Shown: one piece after another, positions 18,023-25,752 of the stretch
How positions within the stretch are numbered: position 1 is the stretch's first letter
How the letters are laid out: the number at the start of each line of letters is the position of its first letter
From: Caballeronia choica
Lineage (GTDB): Bacteria > Pseudomonadota > Gammaproteobacteria > Burkholderiales > Burkholderiaceae
Direction: 5' to 3'
NCBI RefSeq assembly: GCF_001544535.1
Contig: NZ_FCON02000003.1
Span: 1 to 64,000, forward strand
Length of the DNA stretch: 64,000 nucleotides
Program-made: the position numbers and the translations under genes
The notes under the pieces: model-generated
The model's database searches: none
Seen by the model: the letters and a program-made list of their open reading frames with translations, nothing else
Told to the model about the DNA's origin: nothing

Positions 18023-18181
18023 GAGCGATGCAACGTAAAAATGAACGCGGGATCTCTGATTTCCTCGCTTTCGGCAGTCCAATCAATTTCTTGCTTCCGA
18101 GCCCAGCTAATTTCACCTCACTCCAAAGAATTCCGTTTCCCGCCAGTTGTTTCACGCACCCCAAGCGCTTGCATGCACGGG

Positions 18182-18197
18182 TTGTATGGATATACAG
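18182..18197. promoter_or_regulatory. LexA-type (SOS) box upstream of the UvrD-like helicase
   Basis: On the minus strand the site reads CTGTATATCCATACAA, matching the CTGT-N8-ACAG rule with one mismatch (A for G at the last base). It ends 31 bases before the helicase start codon, the expected place for an SOS operator; uvrD is SOS-controlled in E. coli. Confidence 0.6.
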
Positions 18198-18228
18198 TGT
18201 GCGTCACTTCGCCCGCTGACTTTATCCC

Positions 18229-20355
18229 GTGCTCATCGCTACCGACACTCCCGCCGCCGATACCGTCGCGACCCAGGTTGCTTCCTACCTCGCGAAGCTC
18301 AATGACGCGCAGCGCGAGGCCGTCGAATTCGGCGCCGACACACCGGATGCCCCTGCCGGGCCGTTGCTCGTGATCGCGGGCGCGGGGTCGGGCAAGACCA
18401 ATACGCTGGCGCATCGCGTCGCGCATCTGCTGGTAAAAGGCGCCGATCCGCATCGAATCCTGCTGCTCACATTTTCGCGGCGCGCGGCGCTCGAAATGAC
18501 ACGGCGCGTGACGCGCATTGCGATCGGCGCGCTCGGCAGCAAGAGCGCGATCGCGCAAGGTCTCACCTGGTCGGGCACGTTCCACGGCATCGGCGCGCGG
18601 CTCCTGCGCGATTACGCGGATCTCGTCGGCTTGTCGCCGTCGTTCACGATCAACGATCGCGAGGATTCCGCCGATCTGATGAACCTCGTGCGCCATGAAC
18701 TCGGCTTGTCGGCGAAGGAGAAGCGCTTTCCCGCGAAATCCACCTGCTTTGCGATTTACTCGCGCGTCGTGAACACGGGCGCGTCGCTCGCCACCGTGCT
18801 CGACCAGGCGTTTCCGTGGTGCCGCGAATGGGAGCTGGATTTGCGCCGCCTCTTCGCCGCGTACGTGAACGCCAAGCAGTCGCAGAGCGTGCTCGACTAC
18901 GACGACCTGCTGCTCTACTGGTCGCATCTCGCCGCCGAGCCGAGCCTCGCCGCCGATTTGTCGCGCCGCTTCGATCACGTCCTCGTCGACGAATACCAGG
19001 ACACCAACCGCTTGCAGGCGTCGATTCTCCTGTCGATGAAACCGGACGGGCGCGGCCTGACGGTCGTCGGCGACGATGCGCAGTCGATCTATTCGTTTCG
19101 CGGCGCGACCGTGCGCAACATCCTCGACTTCCCGAACCACTTCGATCCGCCCGCGCGCTGCGTGACGCTCGAGCGCAATTACCGCTCGACGCAGCCGATT
19201 CTCGCGGCATCGAACGCGGTGATCGGGCTCGCGTCGGAACGCTACACGAAGAACCTCTGGACCGACCGGGCGTGCGAGCAGAAGCCGCGCATCGTGTCGG
19301 TCGCGGACGAGGCCAATCAGGCGCGCTATGTCGTCGAAAAGGTGCTGGAGGCGCGCGAGGCGGGCATGACGCTCAAGTCGCAGGCGGTGCTGTTTCGCGC
19401 GGCGCATCACAGCGCGGCGCTCGAGATCGAACTCACGCGACGCAATATCCCGTTCGTGAAGTTCGGCGGGCTGAAGTTTCTCGATTCCGTGCACGTCAAG
19501 GACGTGCTCGCCGTGCTGCGCTGGGCGGAGAATCCGCGCGACCGGGTCGCGGGCTTCCGGGTCGTGCAATTGCTGCCGGGCATCGGGCCGGCGATTGCCG
19601 GGCGCGTGCTCGATCAGGTGTCGAATGGCGACGCACCCAACACGCCGCGCGCGCTGGCGTCGTTCGCGGCGCCGCCCCGCGCGAGCGAAGACTGGCCGCA
19701 GTTCGTCGCGCTGATGGCGAAGGTCTGCGCTCGCGAGACCGGCTGGCCCGCCGAATTCGAAATGATCCGGCGCTGGTACGAGCCGCATCTGGAGCGCAAT
19801 CACGAAGACGCCGCGATTCGTCACGGCGACGTGCTGCAGATGGAAAGCATCGCGTCGACGTATCCGACGCGCGAGCGTTTCCTCACCGAACTGACGCTCG
19901 ATCCGCCCGACGCGACCAGCGACGAATCAGGCGTCCCGCTCCTCGACGAGGACTACCTGATCCTCTCGACCATTCATTCCGCGAAAGGGCAGGAGTGGCG
20001 CAATGTCTTCGTGCTGAATGGCGTCGACGGCTGCATTCCGTCCGATCTCGGCACCGGCAGCGACGAGGAAATCGACGAGGAGCGGCGGCTGCTCTATGTG
20101 GCGATGACGCGGGCGAAGGAAGATCTTCACATCGTCACGCCGCAGCGGTTCTACGTGCATAACCAGACGCACCTCGGCGACCGCCACGTCTGGGCGTCGC
20201 GCACGCGCTTCATTCCCGCGCAGTTGATGGACCGGTTCGAAGCGGCGGCGTGGCCGCCGGTGCCGGTTGCCGCCGCGCCGACGGCGGCCGGGCTGGCTGC
20301 GGCGGCGAAAGCGAAGATCGACATTGCCGCGCGGCTCAAGGGAATGTGGGACTAG
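18229..20355 (+). CDS. UvrD/Rep-type ATP-dependent DNA helicase
   Basis: A 708-residue superfamily 1A helicase that unwinds DNA 3' to 5', probably in repair. Motifs seen: Walker A GAGSGKT (residues 51-57), DYDDLLLYW, Walker B VDEYQDTN, motif III VVGDDAQSIYSFRGA, motif IV ERNYRST, motif V STIHSAKGQEW and motif VI RRLLYVAMTRAKEDLH. All core motifs are intact. The start is the GTG at 18229, chosen because it is the first in-frame start after the LexA-type box; the N-terminus before the Walker A is of normal length. The genome may hold another UvrD, so no symbol is given. Confidence 0.9.
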   Translation: MLIATDTPAADTVATQVASYLAKLNDAQREAVEFGADTPDAPAGPLLVIAGAGSGKTNTLAHRVAHLLVKGADPHRILLLTFSRRAALEMTRRVTRIAIGALGSKSAIAQGLTWSGTFHGIGARLLRDYADLVGLSPSFTINDREDSADLMNLVRHELGLSAKEKRFPAKSTCFAIYSRVVNTGASLATVLDQAFPWCREWELDLRRLFAAYVNAKQSQSVLDYDDLLLYWSHLAAEPSLAADLSRRFDHVLVDEYQDTNRLQASILLSMKPDGRGLTVVGDDAQSIYSFRGATVRNILDFPNHFDPPARCVTLERNYRSTQPILAASNAVIGLASERYTKNLWTDRACEQKPRIVSVADEANQARYVVEKVLEAREAGMTLKSQAVLFRAAHHSAALEIELTRRNIPFVKFGGLKFLDSVHVKDVLAVLRWAENPRDRVAGFRVVQLLPGIGPAIAGRVLDQVSNGDAPNTPRALASFAAPPRASEDWPQFVALMAKVCARETGWPAEFEMIRRWYEPHLERNHEDAAIRHGDVLQMESIASTYPTRERFLTELTLDPPDATSDESGVPLLDEDYLILSTIHSAKGQEWRNVFVLNGVDGCIPSDLGTGSDEEIDEERRLLYVAMTRAKEDLHIVTPQRFYVHNQTHLGDRHVWASRTRFIPAQLMDRFEAAAWPPVPVAAAPTAAGLAAAAKAKIDIAARLKGMWD

Positions 20356-20370
20356 GCGCGCAAACTCGGC

Positions 20371-21135
20371 TCAGCGCGGCGCCCGCGACGCGTCCGGCAC
20401 CTTCGGCGCCGGCGCAAAGATGCTGCGCAGCCACGAGGCGAGGCGCGTGAAGCCGTCGTAAGGCTCCTCGATGAAAAGCTCGGGCCGCGTCGAGCGCAAA
20501 TATTCCAGCACCTGCTGGGCTTCCTGCTTTTGGATCGAACCGTGGAAGATGCCGAGTCGCAGCAGGCACCGCAATTCGCCGAGCTTCTCCCGCGCGGTCG
20601 ACCCCACGCTGTGCTCGACCGCGATCTTCGTCTCGTACACCCGCTGGCGCAGCGAATCTGCCAGACGCCAGGCCGGCGTCTGCATTTTCTCCTCGACCTC
20701 ACGGATGTCCATCGCCGCCGCCTTGATCTGCGAGGCCAGCACGTCGACCTGCGACGCATCGCCCTTCGCCTCCGTGACGATCGCCGTCGCCCATTCGCGC
20801 GATGCGTTGATCAGATCCTCGGGCGTCCAGTCCGAACGGATCGCGAAACTGAAGCCGTGCTCGGCCGCCTGCCGGATCAGGATCTCGACGACATCCGGAA
20901 ACTCCTTGTCCAGCGCGCGCTTCGCCCACGCATACTGGCCGTTCTGCAACATGTGCTGCACGGCCTGTTCGGTGAGCGGCGTCGGGTTGTCGAGGAGCTT
21001 CGCGCGCAGGAAGTCCTCGAACGACGGCGTGATGAAGTGCGGGTCGAACTTGAGCGACAGGCGAACGAACGCCTCGAAGTCGCGATGCAGCGAAACGATG
21101 GTTTCGTCGCGAAACGAAAGGGTGATTTGACGCAT
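20371..21135 (-). CDS. Conserved hypothetical protein, 254 residues
   Basis: Not recognised as a named family. The product is soluble and mostly helical, beginning MRQITLSFRDETIVSLHRDF and rich in charged residues, with a region EVEEKMQTPAWRLADSLRQR near residue 150 and a hydrophobic ending TRLASWLRSIFAPA. No catalytic motif, signal peptide or cysteine cluster is visible. ATG 21135 is used because the upstream frame to 21351 has no family-like sequence. It converges with the helicase gene with only 15 bases between the stop codons. Confidence 0.65.
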   Translation of the reverse strand: MRQITLSFRDETIVSLHRDFEAFVRLSLKFDPHFITPSFEDFLRAKLLDNPTPLTEQAVQHMLQNGQYAWAKRALDKEFPDVVEILIRQAAEHGFSFAIRSDWTPEDLINASREWATAIVTEAKGDASQVDVLASQIKAAAMDIREVEEKMQTPAWRLADSLRQRVYETKIAVEHSVGSTAREKLGELRCLLRLGIFHGSIQKQEAQQVLEYLRSTRPELFIEEPYDGFTRLASWLRSIFAPAPKVPDASRAPR

Positions 21136-21266
21136 GATGGTTCCCGGTTCCGCGCATGAGCGTCGCTGATGGCGGGAGTGCAGTCGGCCGGCGCCATTGG
21201 GCGAAGACCATTCGTCTCTTTTAACGGCGCGCCGGCCGGGAACTTGAGGTTTTTCGAAAGCCGCGC

Positions 21267-21617
21267 TCAGGCGAGCACGACGAGTTGCCAGAAGAAAAAT
21301 ACCGCCAGCGACACGGCGATCGTCAGGAGCGGCCGGCGCGTCGCGACGCATACGCCGATCGCGACGATCGCCGCGACCAGTTGGGCGTTGCGCCAGGTCA
21401 ATTCGGCGCCGTTGCCGTGCGGCGAGACGGTCATCGGCACGATGATCGCGGTCAGCACCGTCACGGGCACGAAGGAGAGCGCGGTGCGCACGAGCGGCGG
21501 GAACGCGATCTTGTCGCCGAACACGAAGACAGCCGCGCGAATCAGGTAGGTCACGAGCGCCATGCCGAGGATCAGCAGGACGTAGCTCGAGGAAACGTTA
21601 TCGATCAGAGAATTCAT
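21267..21617 (-). CDS. azlD: AzlD-family branched-chain amino acid exporter subunit
   Basis: A 116-residue membrane protein with four hydrophobic segments (VLLILGMALVTYLIRAAVF, ALSFVPVTVLTAIIVPM and two more), the size and pattern of AzlD/YgaH. Works with AzlC to export branched-chain amino acids or analogues across the inner membrane. Its ATG overlaps the azlC stop codon (ATGA at 21614-21617), so the two are translationally coupled. The next gene downstream is unrelated. Confidence 0.88.
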   Translation of the reverse strand: MNSLIDNVSSSYVLLILGMALVTYLIRAAVFVFGDKIAFPPLVRTALSFVPVTVLTAIIVPMTVSPHGNGAELTWRNAQLVAAIVAIGVCVATRRPLLTIAVSLAVFFFWQLVVLA

Positions 21618-22345
21618 TGCGTGTGCTCCTGAGTGCGCGGACGGCTCTCGATCGCCGTCAGAACCATGCCCACCGCGACGCCGACGAATACCGCGGCCAG
21701 CAGCCCGAGCTTGTACGGCCAGCCCTGCCACGCGAACGACAGCACGCCCGCCGCCAGCGCCGCCGCCACGAACCGCGCGGCGACCAGTTGCGGCACGATG
21801 ATCGCGATGAACGTCGCGACCATCGCGAAGTCCAGTCCGAGCGCTTGCAAACCCGGAAACGCCGCGCCGAAGACGAGACCGACGAGCGTCCACAACTGCC
21901 AGTTGAGGTACATGGCGAGGCCCGAGCCGAGGAAGTAGTGCGGCCCGGTCTCGCCGGGCGCGCGCTTCTGGTAGTGCGCGTAGGCGACGGCGAACACTTC
22001 GTCGGTCATCAGCGCGCCGAGCGTCCAGCGCCAGCGCGCGGGCAGGTGCGCGACGTACGGCGCGAGCGTCGCGGAGTAGAGGAGGTGGCGCAGGTTGACG
22101 ATCAGCGTCGTGGCCCAGATCACGGCGAAGCTCGCTTGCCCCGCGATCAAGCCGACCGCGATGAACTGCGCCGAGCCCGCGAAGACCGCGAGCGACATCA
22201 GTTGACCGTGCCAGAGGCTGAGCGGGCTCGCGGTCACGAGCGTGCCGAAAATGACGCCGAAGGGCGCGGCGCCGACCATCATCGGGATGGTGTCGCGCGC
22301 GCCGGCGGCGAGTTCGCTGAAGGTGTTGCGGGGCAGTGCTTTCAA
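21614..22345 (-). CDS. azlC: AzlC-family branched-chain amino acid exporter subunit
   Basis: A 243-residue integral membrane protein with the AzlC features GAAPFGVIFGTLVTASPLSL, FAGSAQFIAVGLI and NLRHLLYSATLAPYV. It should form an exporter with AzlD for branched-chain amino acids. The first gene of a two-gene unit; a 4-base overlap couples azlD to it. An AraC-type regulator is transcribed in the same direction 114 bases upstream and may control the pair, as is often seen with azlCD. Confidence 0.9.
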   Translation of the reverse strand: MKALPRNTFSELAAGARDTIPMMVGAAPFGVIFGTLVTASPLSLWHGQLMSLAVFAGSAQFIAVGLIAGQASFAVIWATTLIVNLRHLLYSATLAPYVAHLPARWRWTLGALMTDEVFAVAYAHYQKRAPGETGPHYFLGSGLAMYLNWQLWTLVGLVFGAAFPGLQALGLDFAMVATFIAIIVPQLVAARFVAAALAAGVLSFAWQGWPYKLGLLAAVFVGVAVGMVLTAIESRPRTQEHTQ

Positions 22346-22459
22346 GGTGTCCTCCTGTGGCAGCGAGGATAGGGCGGGAGGGTGATGGTGCGCTTGTACG
22401 TTCTTGCGGTGGGTCGCGGCGATCCTCGCGCTTTCTGGCGCGCACAGCCTGCCTGCCGC

Positions 22460-23281
22460 CTATCGCCAGCGCCCTGGCGGCACGCCGAAAGCGCGCTTGA
22501 AATGCCGCGTGAAATGGCTTTGATCGGTGAAGCCGCTACCCGCCGCGACCTCCGTTACCGACACCCCCGCGCGCAACGCCCCGAGCGAGCGCGCGAGCCG
22601 CATCTGGTTGCGCCAGGCATGCGGCGCGAGGCCGGTTTCGCGGGTAAAGAGGCGCGCCGCATGAAACGTCGACAACCCCACGCTCGCCGCGAGTTCCGCG
22701 AGCGTGACGGGCGCGGTGAGATCGTCGGTGAGACGGGCCTTCATCGCTTCGACGCGCACGGCGTCGCTGCCAAGCCGTACGACGGAAGGACGCTGGCCCG
22801 CGTGACGTGCAAGCAGGCTCGAAAGCGCATCGAGCAGCGCGGTTTCGGCGGCGAGCGGATCGGCGCCGGCTTCGAGCGCCCGATGCGCCAGCGCGAGCCG
22901 TCGCGCGAGATCGCCGTCGCGGATGATGTCGGCCGGAAACCAGGGCAGCGGCTCGGCGCGCCCCGACACTTCGCTTGCGACCGATTGCACGAACTCCACC
23001 GGCAAATAAAACACGCGGTACCGCCAGCCCGCATCGACTGCCCGCGCGCCCGTATGCAGTTCGCCCGGATTGATGACCGGCACCGAGCCCGCCTCCGCGA
23101 CATAGTGCGAGCCGCGATAGTCGTAGCACTCCGCGCCCGCTTCGATCACGGGCACCGTGTACGCGTCGTGCCAGTGCGGCGTGAACGAGTGGTCGTGATA
23201 TTCGGCGGTCAGCATGTCTGCGCCGGGCGCAAGCGGCGAGCGCCAATAGCGTGCGGAATCGCTGAATCGGTTGAGGGTCAT
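22460..23281 (-). CDS. AraC-family transcriptional regulator
   Basis: A 273-residue regulator with an N-terminal cupin ligand domain (YHDHSFTPHWHDAYTVPVIE, and SVPVINPGELHTG) and a C-terminal double HTH (TLAELAASVGLSTFHAARLF, then GSGFTDQSHFTRHFKRAFG). The ATG at 23281 gives the usual start just before the cupin; 14 extra codons upstream are not needed. It lies upstream of azlCD on the same strand and probably controls it in response to an amino acid, which is inference from position. Confidence 0.83.
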   Translation of the reverse strand: MTLNRFSDSARYWRSPLAPGADMLTAEYHDHSFTPHWHDAYTVPVIEAGAECYDYRGSHYVAEAGSVPVINPGELHTGARAVDAGWRYRVFYLPVEFVQSVASEVSGRAEPLPWFPADIIRDGDLARRLALAHRALEAGADPLAAETALLDALSSLLARHAGQRPSVVRLGSDAVRVEAMKARLTDDLTAPVTLAELAASVGLSTFHAARLFTRETGLAPHAWRNQMRLARSLGALRAGVSVTEVAAGSGFTDQSHFTRHFKRAFGVPPGRWR

Positions 23282-23357
23282 GACTGCGGATTTCTGGATC
23301 GAGCCAGTGATCTTACACGTCATGCGCTTTTCAGCGGCTTGCGTGCAACGCGCAGAG

Positions 23358-23849
23358 TCACTTCACTGGAATCGTCGTGCCTTGCGGCATCGGCACGGCC
23401 GTCACGCTGTTCTTCGCGCTGCCGGTCGCGATCCGGTCGCTATAAGTCAGATAAACGAGCGTGTTGCGCTTCGCGTCGACGATTCGCACGACGTGCAGCG
23501 TCTTGAAGATGAACGACATGCGGTCGGTGAACACATCCGCCTTCTGCTTGAGCGGTTCGGCGATCTTGATCGGCCCGACCTGGCGGCACGCGAGCGACGC
23601 TTCGGTCGGATCTTCGGCGATGCCGAGCGTGCCCTTCACGCCGCCCGTCCGAGCGCGCGACACGTAGCACGTCACGCCCGTGACGAGCGGATCGTCATAC
23701 GCTTCGACGCTCACGCGATCCGAGCCGGTGAAGCGAAAGTTGGTGTTCACGCTCGCGATTTCCTCGGCCCGCGCGAACGGCGTGGCGATGGTGGCAACGG
23801 CGGCGAGCACGCCGAGGGAGCGGGCGGCGAGACTGAGAGCGCGTTTCAT
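23358..23849 (-). CDS. creA: CreA-family secreted protein
   Basis: A 163-residue protein with a signal peptide (MKRALSLAARSLGVLAAVAT, cleavage near ARAEE) and the CreA/DUF1476-like body: GSDRVSVEAYDDPLVTGVTC, GGVKGTLGIAEDPTEASLAC and the ending TAVPMPQGTTIPVK. Two cysteines in the mature part could form a disulfide. CreA is a periplasmic protein of unclear function. Family assignment is good, biochemical role unknown. A terminator of the upstream small gene sits just before its start. Confidence 0.85.
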   Translation of the reverse strand: MKRALSLAARSLGVLAAVATIATPFARAEEIASVNTNFRFTGSDRVSVEAYDDPLVTGVTCYVSRARTGGVKGTLGIAEDPTEASLACRQVGPIKIAEPLKQKADVFTDRMSFIFKTLHVVRIVDAKRNTLVYLTYSDRIATGSAKNSVTAVPMPQGTTIPVK

Positions 23850-23860
23850 CGGAATCCTTC

Positions 23861-23898
23861 GGAAAAAAGAAAAGGCGTCGTATTGTAACGACGCCTTT
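23861..23898 (-). terminator. Hairpin terminator for the 24-residue membrane protein gene
   Basis: On the minus strand an 11-bp perfect stem (AAAGGCGTCGT / ACGACGCCTTT, read in either sense) with a six-base loop is followed by TCTTTTTT. It closes the small gene at 23925-23999 and separates it from creA. Confidence 0.8.
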
Positions 23899-23924
23899 TG
23901 CGATGACGCGCGCTTGCCGCGTGA

Positions 23925-23999
23925 TCAGTGAAAAATCAGGTACAGGATGACGAGGACGACAACCGGTACGCCGAGCAGCCAGCCGAGTAGATAAGGCAT
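23925..23999 (-). CDS. 24-residue single-span membrane protein
   Basis: Too short for most gene callers. The frame encodes MPYLLGWLLG then a run of Val/Leu/Ile ending in YLIFH, one transmembrane helix with almost nothing outside it. A near-perfect Shine-Dalgarno sequence GGAGGA lies nine bases before the ATG, and a hairpin terminator follows 26 bases after the stop, so the unit has the signals of a real gene. The sequence resembles tiny membrane proteins seen in other beta- and gammaproteobacteria, but I cannot name it. Possible role: modulating a larger membrane complex. Confidence 0.65.
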   Translation of the reverse strand: MPYLLGWLLGVPVVVLVILYLIFH

Positions 24000-24152
24000 T
24001 TTTGGTTCCTCCATTCGTTTTCTGGTTAGACGGCTTCAGTATCGATGGAGAGGATGTCTGCGTGTAGCCGGGCCCGTCCGAAACGTGTGTAGGCGTTGTC
24101 CTATGCGAACCTTACTCGATGCTTGATGCGCATGGTCAAAGTGCGACTTTGC

Positions 24153-24899
24153 TCATACGGAAGGCTCTTGCGAATGCTTCACCAGCCGCTCGCGATAAAG
24201 CGTCTGCACATAGTCGAGATGCGCGCCTGCCGCGTCGCGGGCGCGCTCGGCATCGCGCGCGACGATCGCATCGAAGATCGCGCGATGCTGCGCGAGGAGG
24301 TTCGCTTCGACCTCGTCGTCGTAATCGACCAGGCGGTGCGACGTCAGCATCGATTCGCGGATCAGTGCGTGCAGCCCATGCATCACGTGTGCGAGCGCGA
24401 CGTTGTGCGTGGCATCGGCGATGGCGAGATGAAATGCTGCGTCCTTTTCCGCGATGCGCGTGCGCTTCGGTTCGGCGGCGGCGGACTGCAGCGCATCGAA
24501 GGCGGCGGAAATGCGTTGCAAATCGGCTTCGGTGGCGCGCTCGGCGGCATAGGCCGTCGACAGCGATTCGAGTCCGCGCCGCAGTTCGAGCACATCGGCG
24601 CTCGCGTCCGGATGCTGGGCGAGGAGCGCGGCGAGGGGATCGGAGACGAGCGGCGCGGTCACATCCGACACGATGAACCCGCCGCGCGCCACGGCCCGGA
24701 TGAAGCCATCCGATTCGAGCCGGATCAGCGCCTCGCGCAGAGACGGCCGTGACACGTTCAACTGTTCGGCAAGCTCGCGCTCGGCCGGCAGGCGCTGGCC
24801 CGGCAGCAGTGAGCCGCTCGAGATCAGCGACCGGATCTGGCCCGACACGACATCGGACAGGCGCACGCGCGCGTAGGAATGGACGGGCTCGAAGGTCAT
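24153..24899 (-). CDS. lldR: GntR/FCD-family regulator of lactate utilisation (LldR-like)
   Basis: A 248-residue repressor: winged helix of the FadR subfamily at residues 10-75 (GQRLPAERELAEQLNVSRPS, LREALIRLESDGFI) and an all-helical FCD ligand domain after residue 95 (HLAIADATHNVALAHVMHGL). ATG 24899 is used; an upstream frame to 24947 is not needed. It is transcribed away from lutABC across a 109-base gap that contains a TTGGTC-A-GACCAA operator, fitting a regulator that responds to lactate. GlcC and PdhR are related families; the neighbouring genes favour lactate. Confidence 0.85.
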   Translation of the reverse strand: MTFEPVHSYARVRLSDVVSGQIRSLISSGSLLPGQRLPAERELAEQLNVSRPSLREALIRLESDGFIRAVARGGFIVSDVTAPLVSDPLAALLAQHPDASADVLELRRGLESLSTAYAAERATEADLQRISAAFDALQSAAAEPKRTRIAEKDAAFHLAIADATHNVALAHVMHGLHALIRESMLTSHRLVDYDDEVEANLLAQHRAIFDAIVARDAERARDAAGAHLDYVQTLYRERLVKHSQEPSV

Positions 24900-24930
24900 C
24901 GATTTAGCAAAGCTGGCGGATTTCCCTAGT

Positions 24931-24974
24931 TTGACATGAAAGAACACAAACTTTAAAGTCTTGGTCAGACCAAG
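24931..24974 (+). promoter_or_regulatory. lutABC promoter with GntR/FCD operator
   Basis: TTGACA (24931-24936), 17 bases, TAAAGT (24954-24959) is a near-consensus sigma-70 promoter pointing at lutA. Directly after the -10 lies CTTGGTC-A-GACCAAG (24960-24974), a perfect 7+7 palindrome that fits the TGGT-N3-ACCA pattern of FadR-type regulators and would cover the transcription start. Confidence 0.75.
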
Positions 24975-25008
24975 CTGACCAAAGGCGTTGCATGCGCTTC
25001 CTTATCTC

Positions 25009-25752
25009 ATGAAAGTTGCCCTGTTCGTCCCTTGTTTCATCGATGCCTTCTACCCTGAAGTCGGCATCGCCACGCTGGAATTGCTCGAACGACTCGGGCT
25101 CGATGTCGACTATCCCGGCGAACAAACCTGCTGCGGCCAGCCGATGGCGAACAGCGGCGCGCAAAAGGAAGCGGCCGGCGCCGAGGGCGTGTTCGCGCGC
25201 AATTTTGCCGACTACGACTACGTGGTCGGGCCGTCGGCGAGTTGCGTGCATCACGTGCGCGAGCATTTCACGGCGATCGAGCAGACCGCCGCCGTGCGCA
25301 AGGTGCGCGCGAGCGCGTTCGACCTCACCGAATTCCTGCACGACGTCCTGAAGGTGCGGGAATTTCCGTGGGCCGAATTCCCGCATCGCGTGGGGCTGCA
25401 CAATAGTTGCAGCGCGATCCGGCATCTGAACGAGGTGTCGCGTTCGGAGATCGCCGGGCCGGCGTTCTCCAAGCCGCGCGCCTTGCTGGAAGGCGTGAAG
25501 GGCATCGAGTTCGTCACGCCCGCGCGCCCCGACGAATGCTGCGGCTTCGGCGGCACGTTCTCGGTGACCGAGGAAGCGGTGTCGGTGAGAATGGGGCAGG
25601 ACAAGGTGCGCGACCACGTCGATGCGGGCGCGCAGTACATCGTGTCCGGCGACATGTCGTGCCTGATGCACCAGCAAGGCTGCGCCGAACGACTGAAACT
25701 CGACGCGCGCTTTATCCATATCGCGCAGATCCTGAACGGAGCACGCGGATGA
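25009..25752 (+). CDS. lutA: L-lactate oxidation iron-sulfur subunit LutA/LldE
   Basis: A 247-residue subunit of the LutABC L-lactate dehydrogenase complex. It has two cysteine-rich CCG domains: TCCGQPMANSG near residue 39 and ECCGFGGTFSV near residue 175, plus HNSCSAIRHLNE in between, which bind a 4Fe-4S cluster. It begins MKVALFVPCFIDAFYPEVGI as in LutA/LldE. ATG 25009 is used although there is no strong ribosome site; a TTG start at 24988 would add seven residues. The stop overlaps the lutB start (ATGA). Confidence 0.92.
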   Translation: MKVALFVPCFIDAFYPEVGIATLELLERLGLDVDYPGEQTCCGQPMANSGAQKEAAGAEGVFARNFADYDYVVGPSASCVHHVREHFTAIEQTAAVRKVRASAFDLTEFLHDVLKVREFPWAEFPHRVGLHNSCSAIRHLNEVSRSEIAGPAFSKPRALLEGVKGIEFVTPARPDECCGFGGTFSVTEEAVSVRMGQDKVRDHVDAGAQYIVSGDMSCLMHQQGCAERLKLDARFIHIAQILNGARG

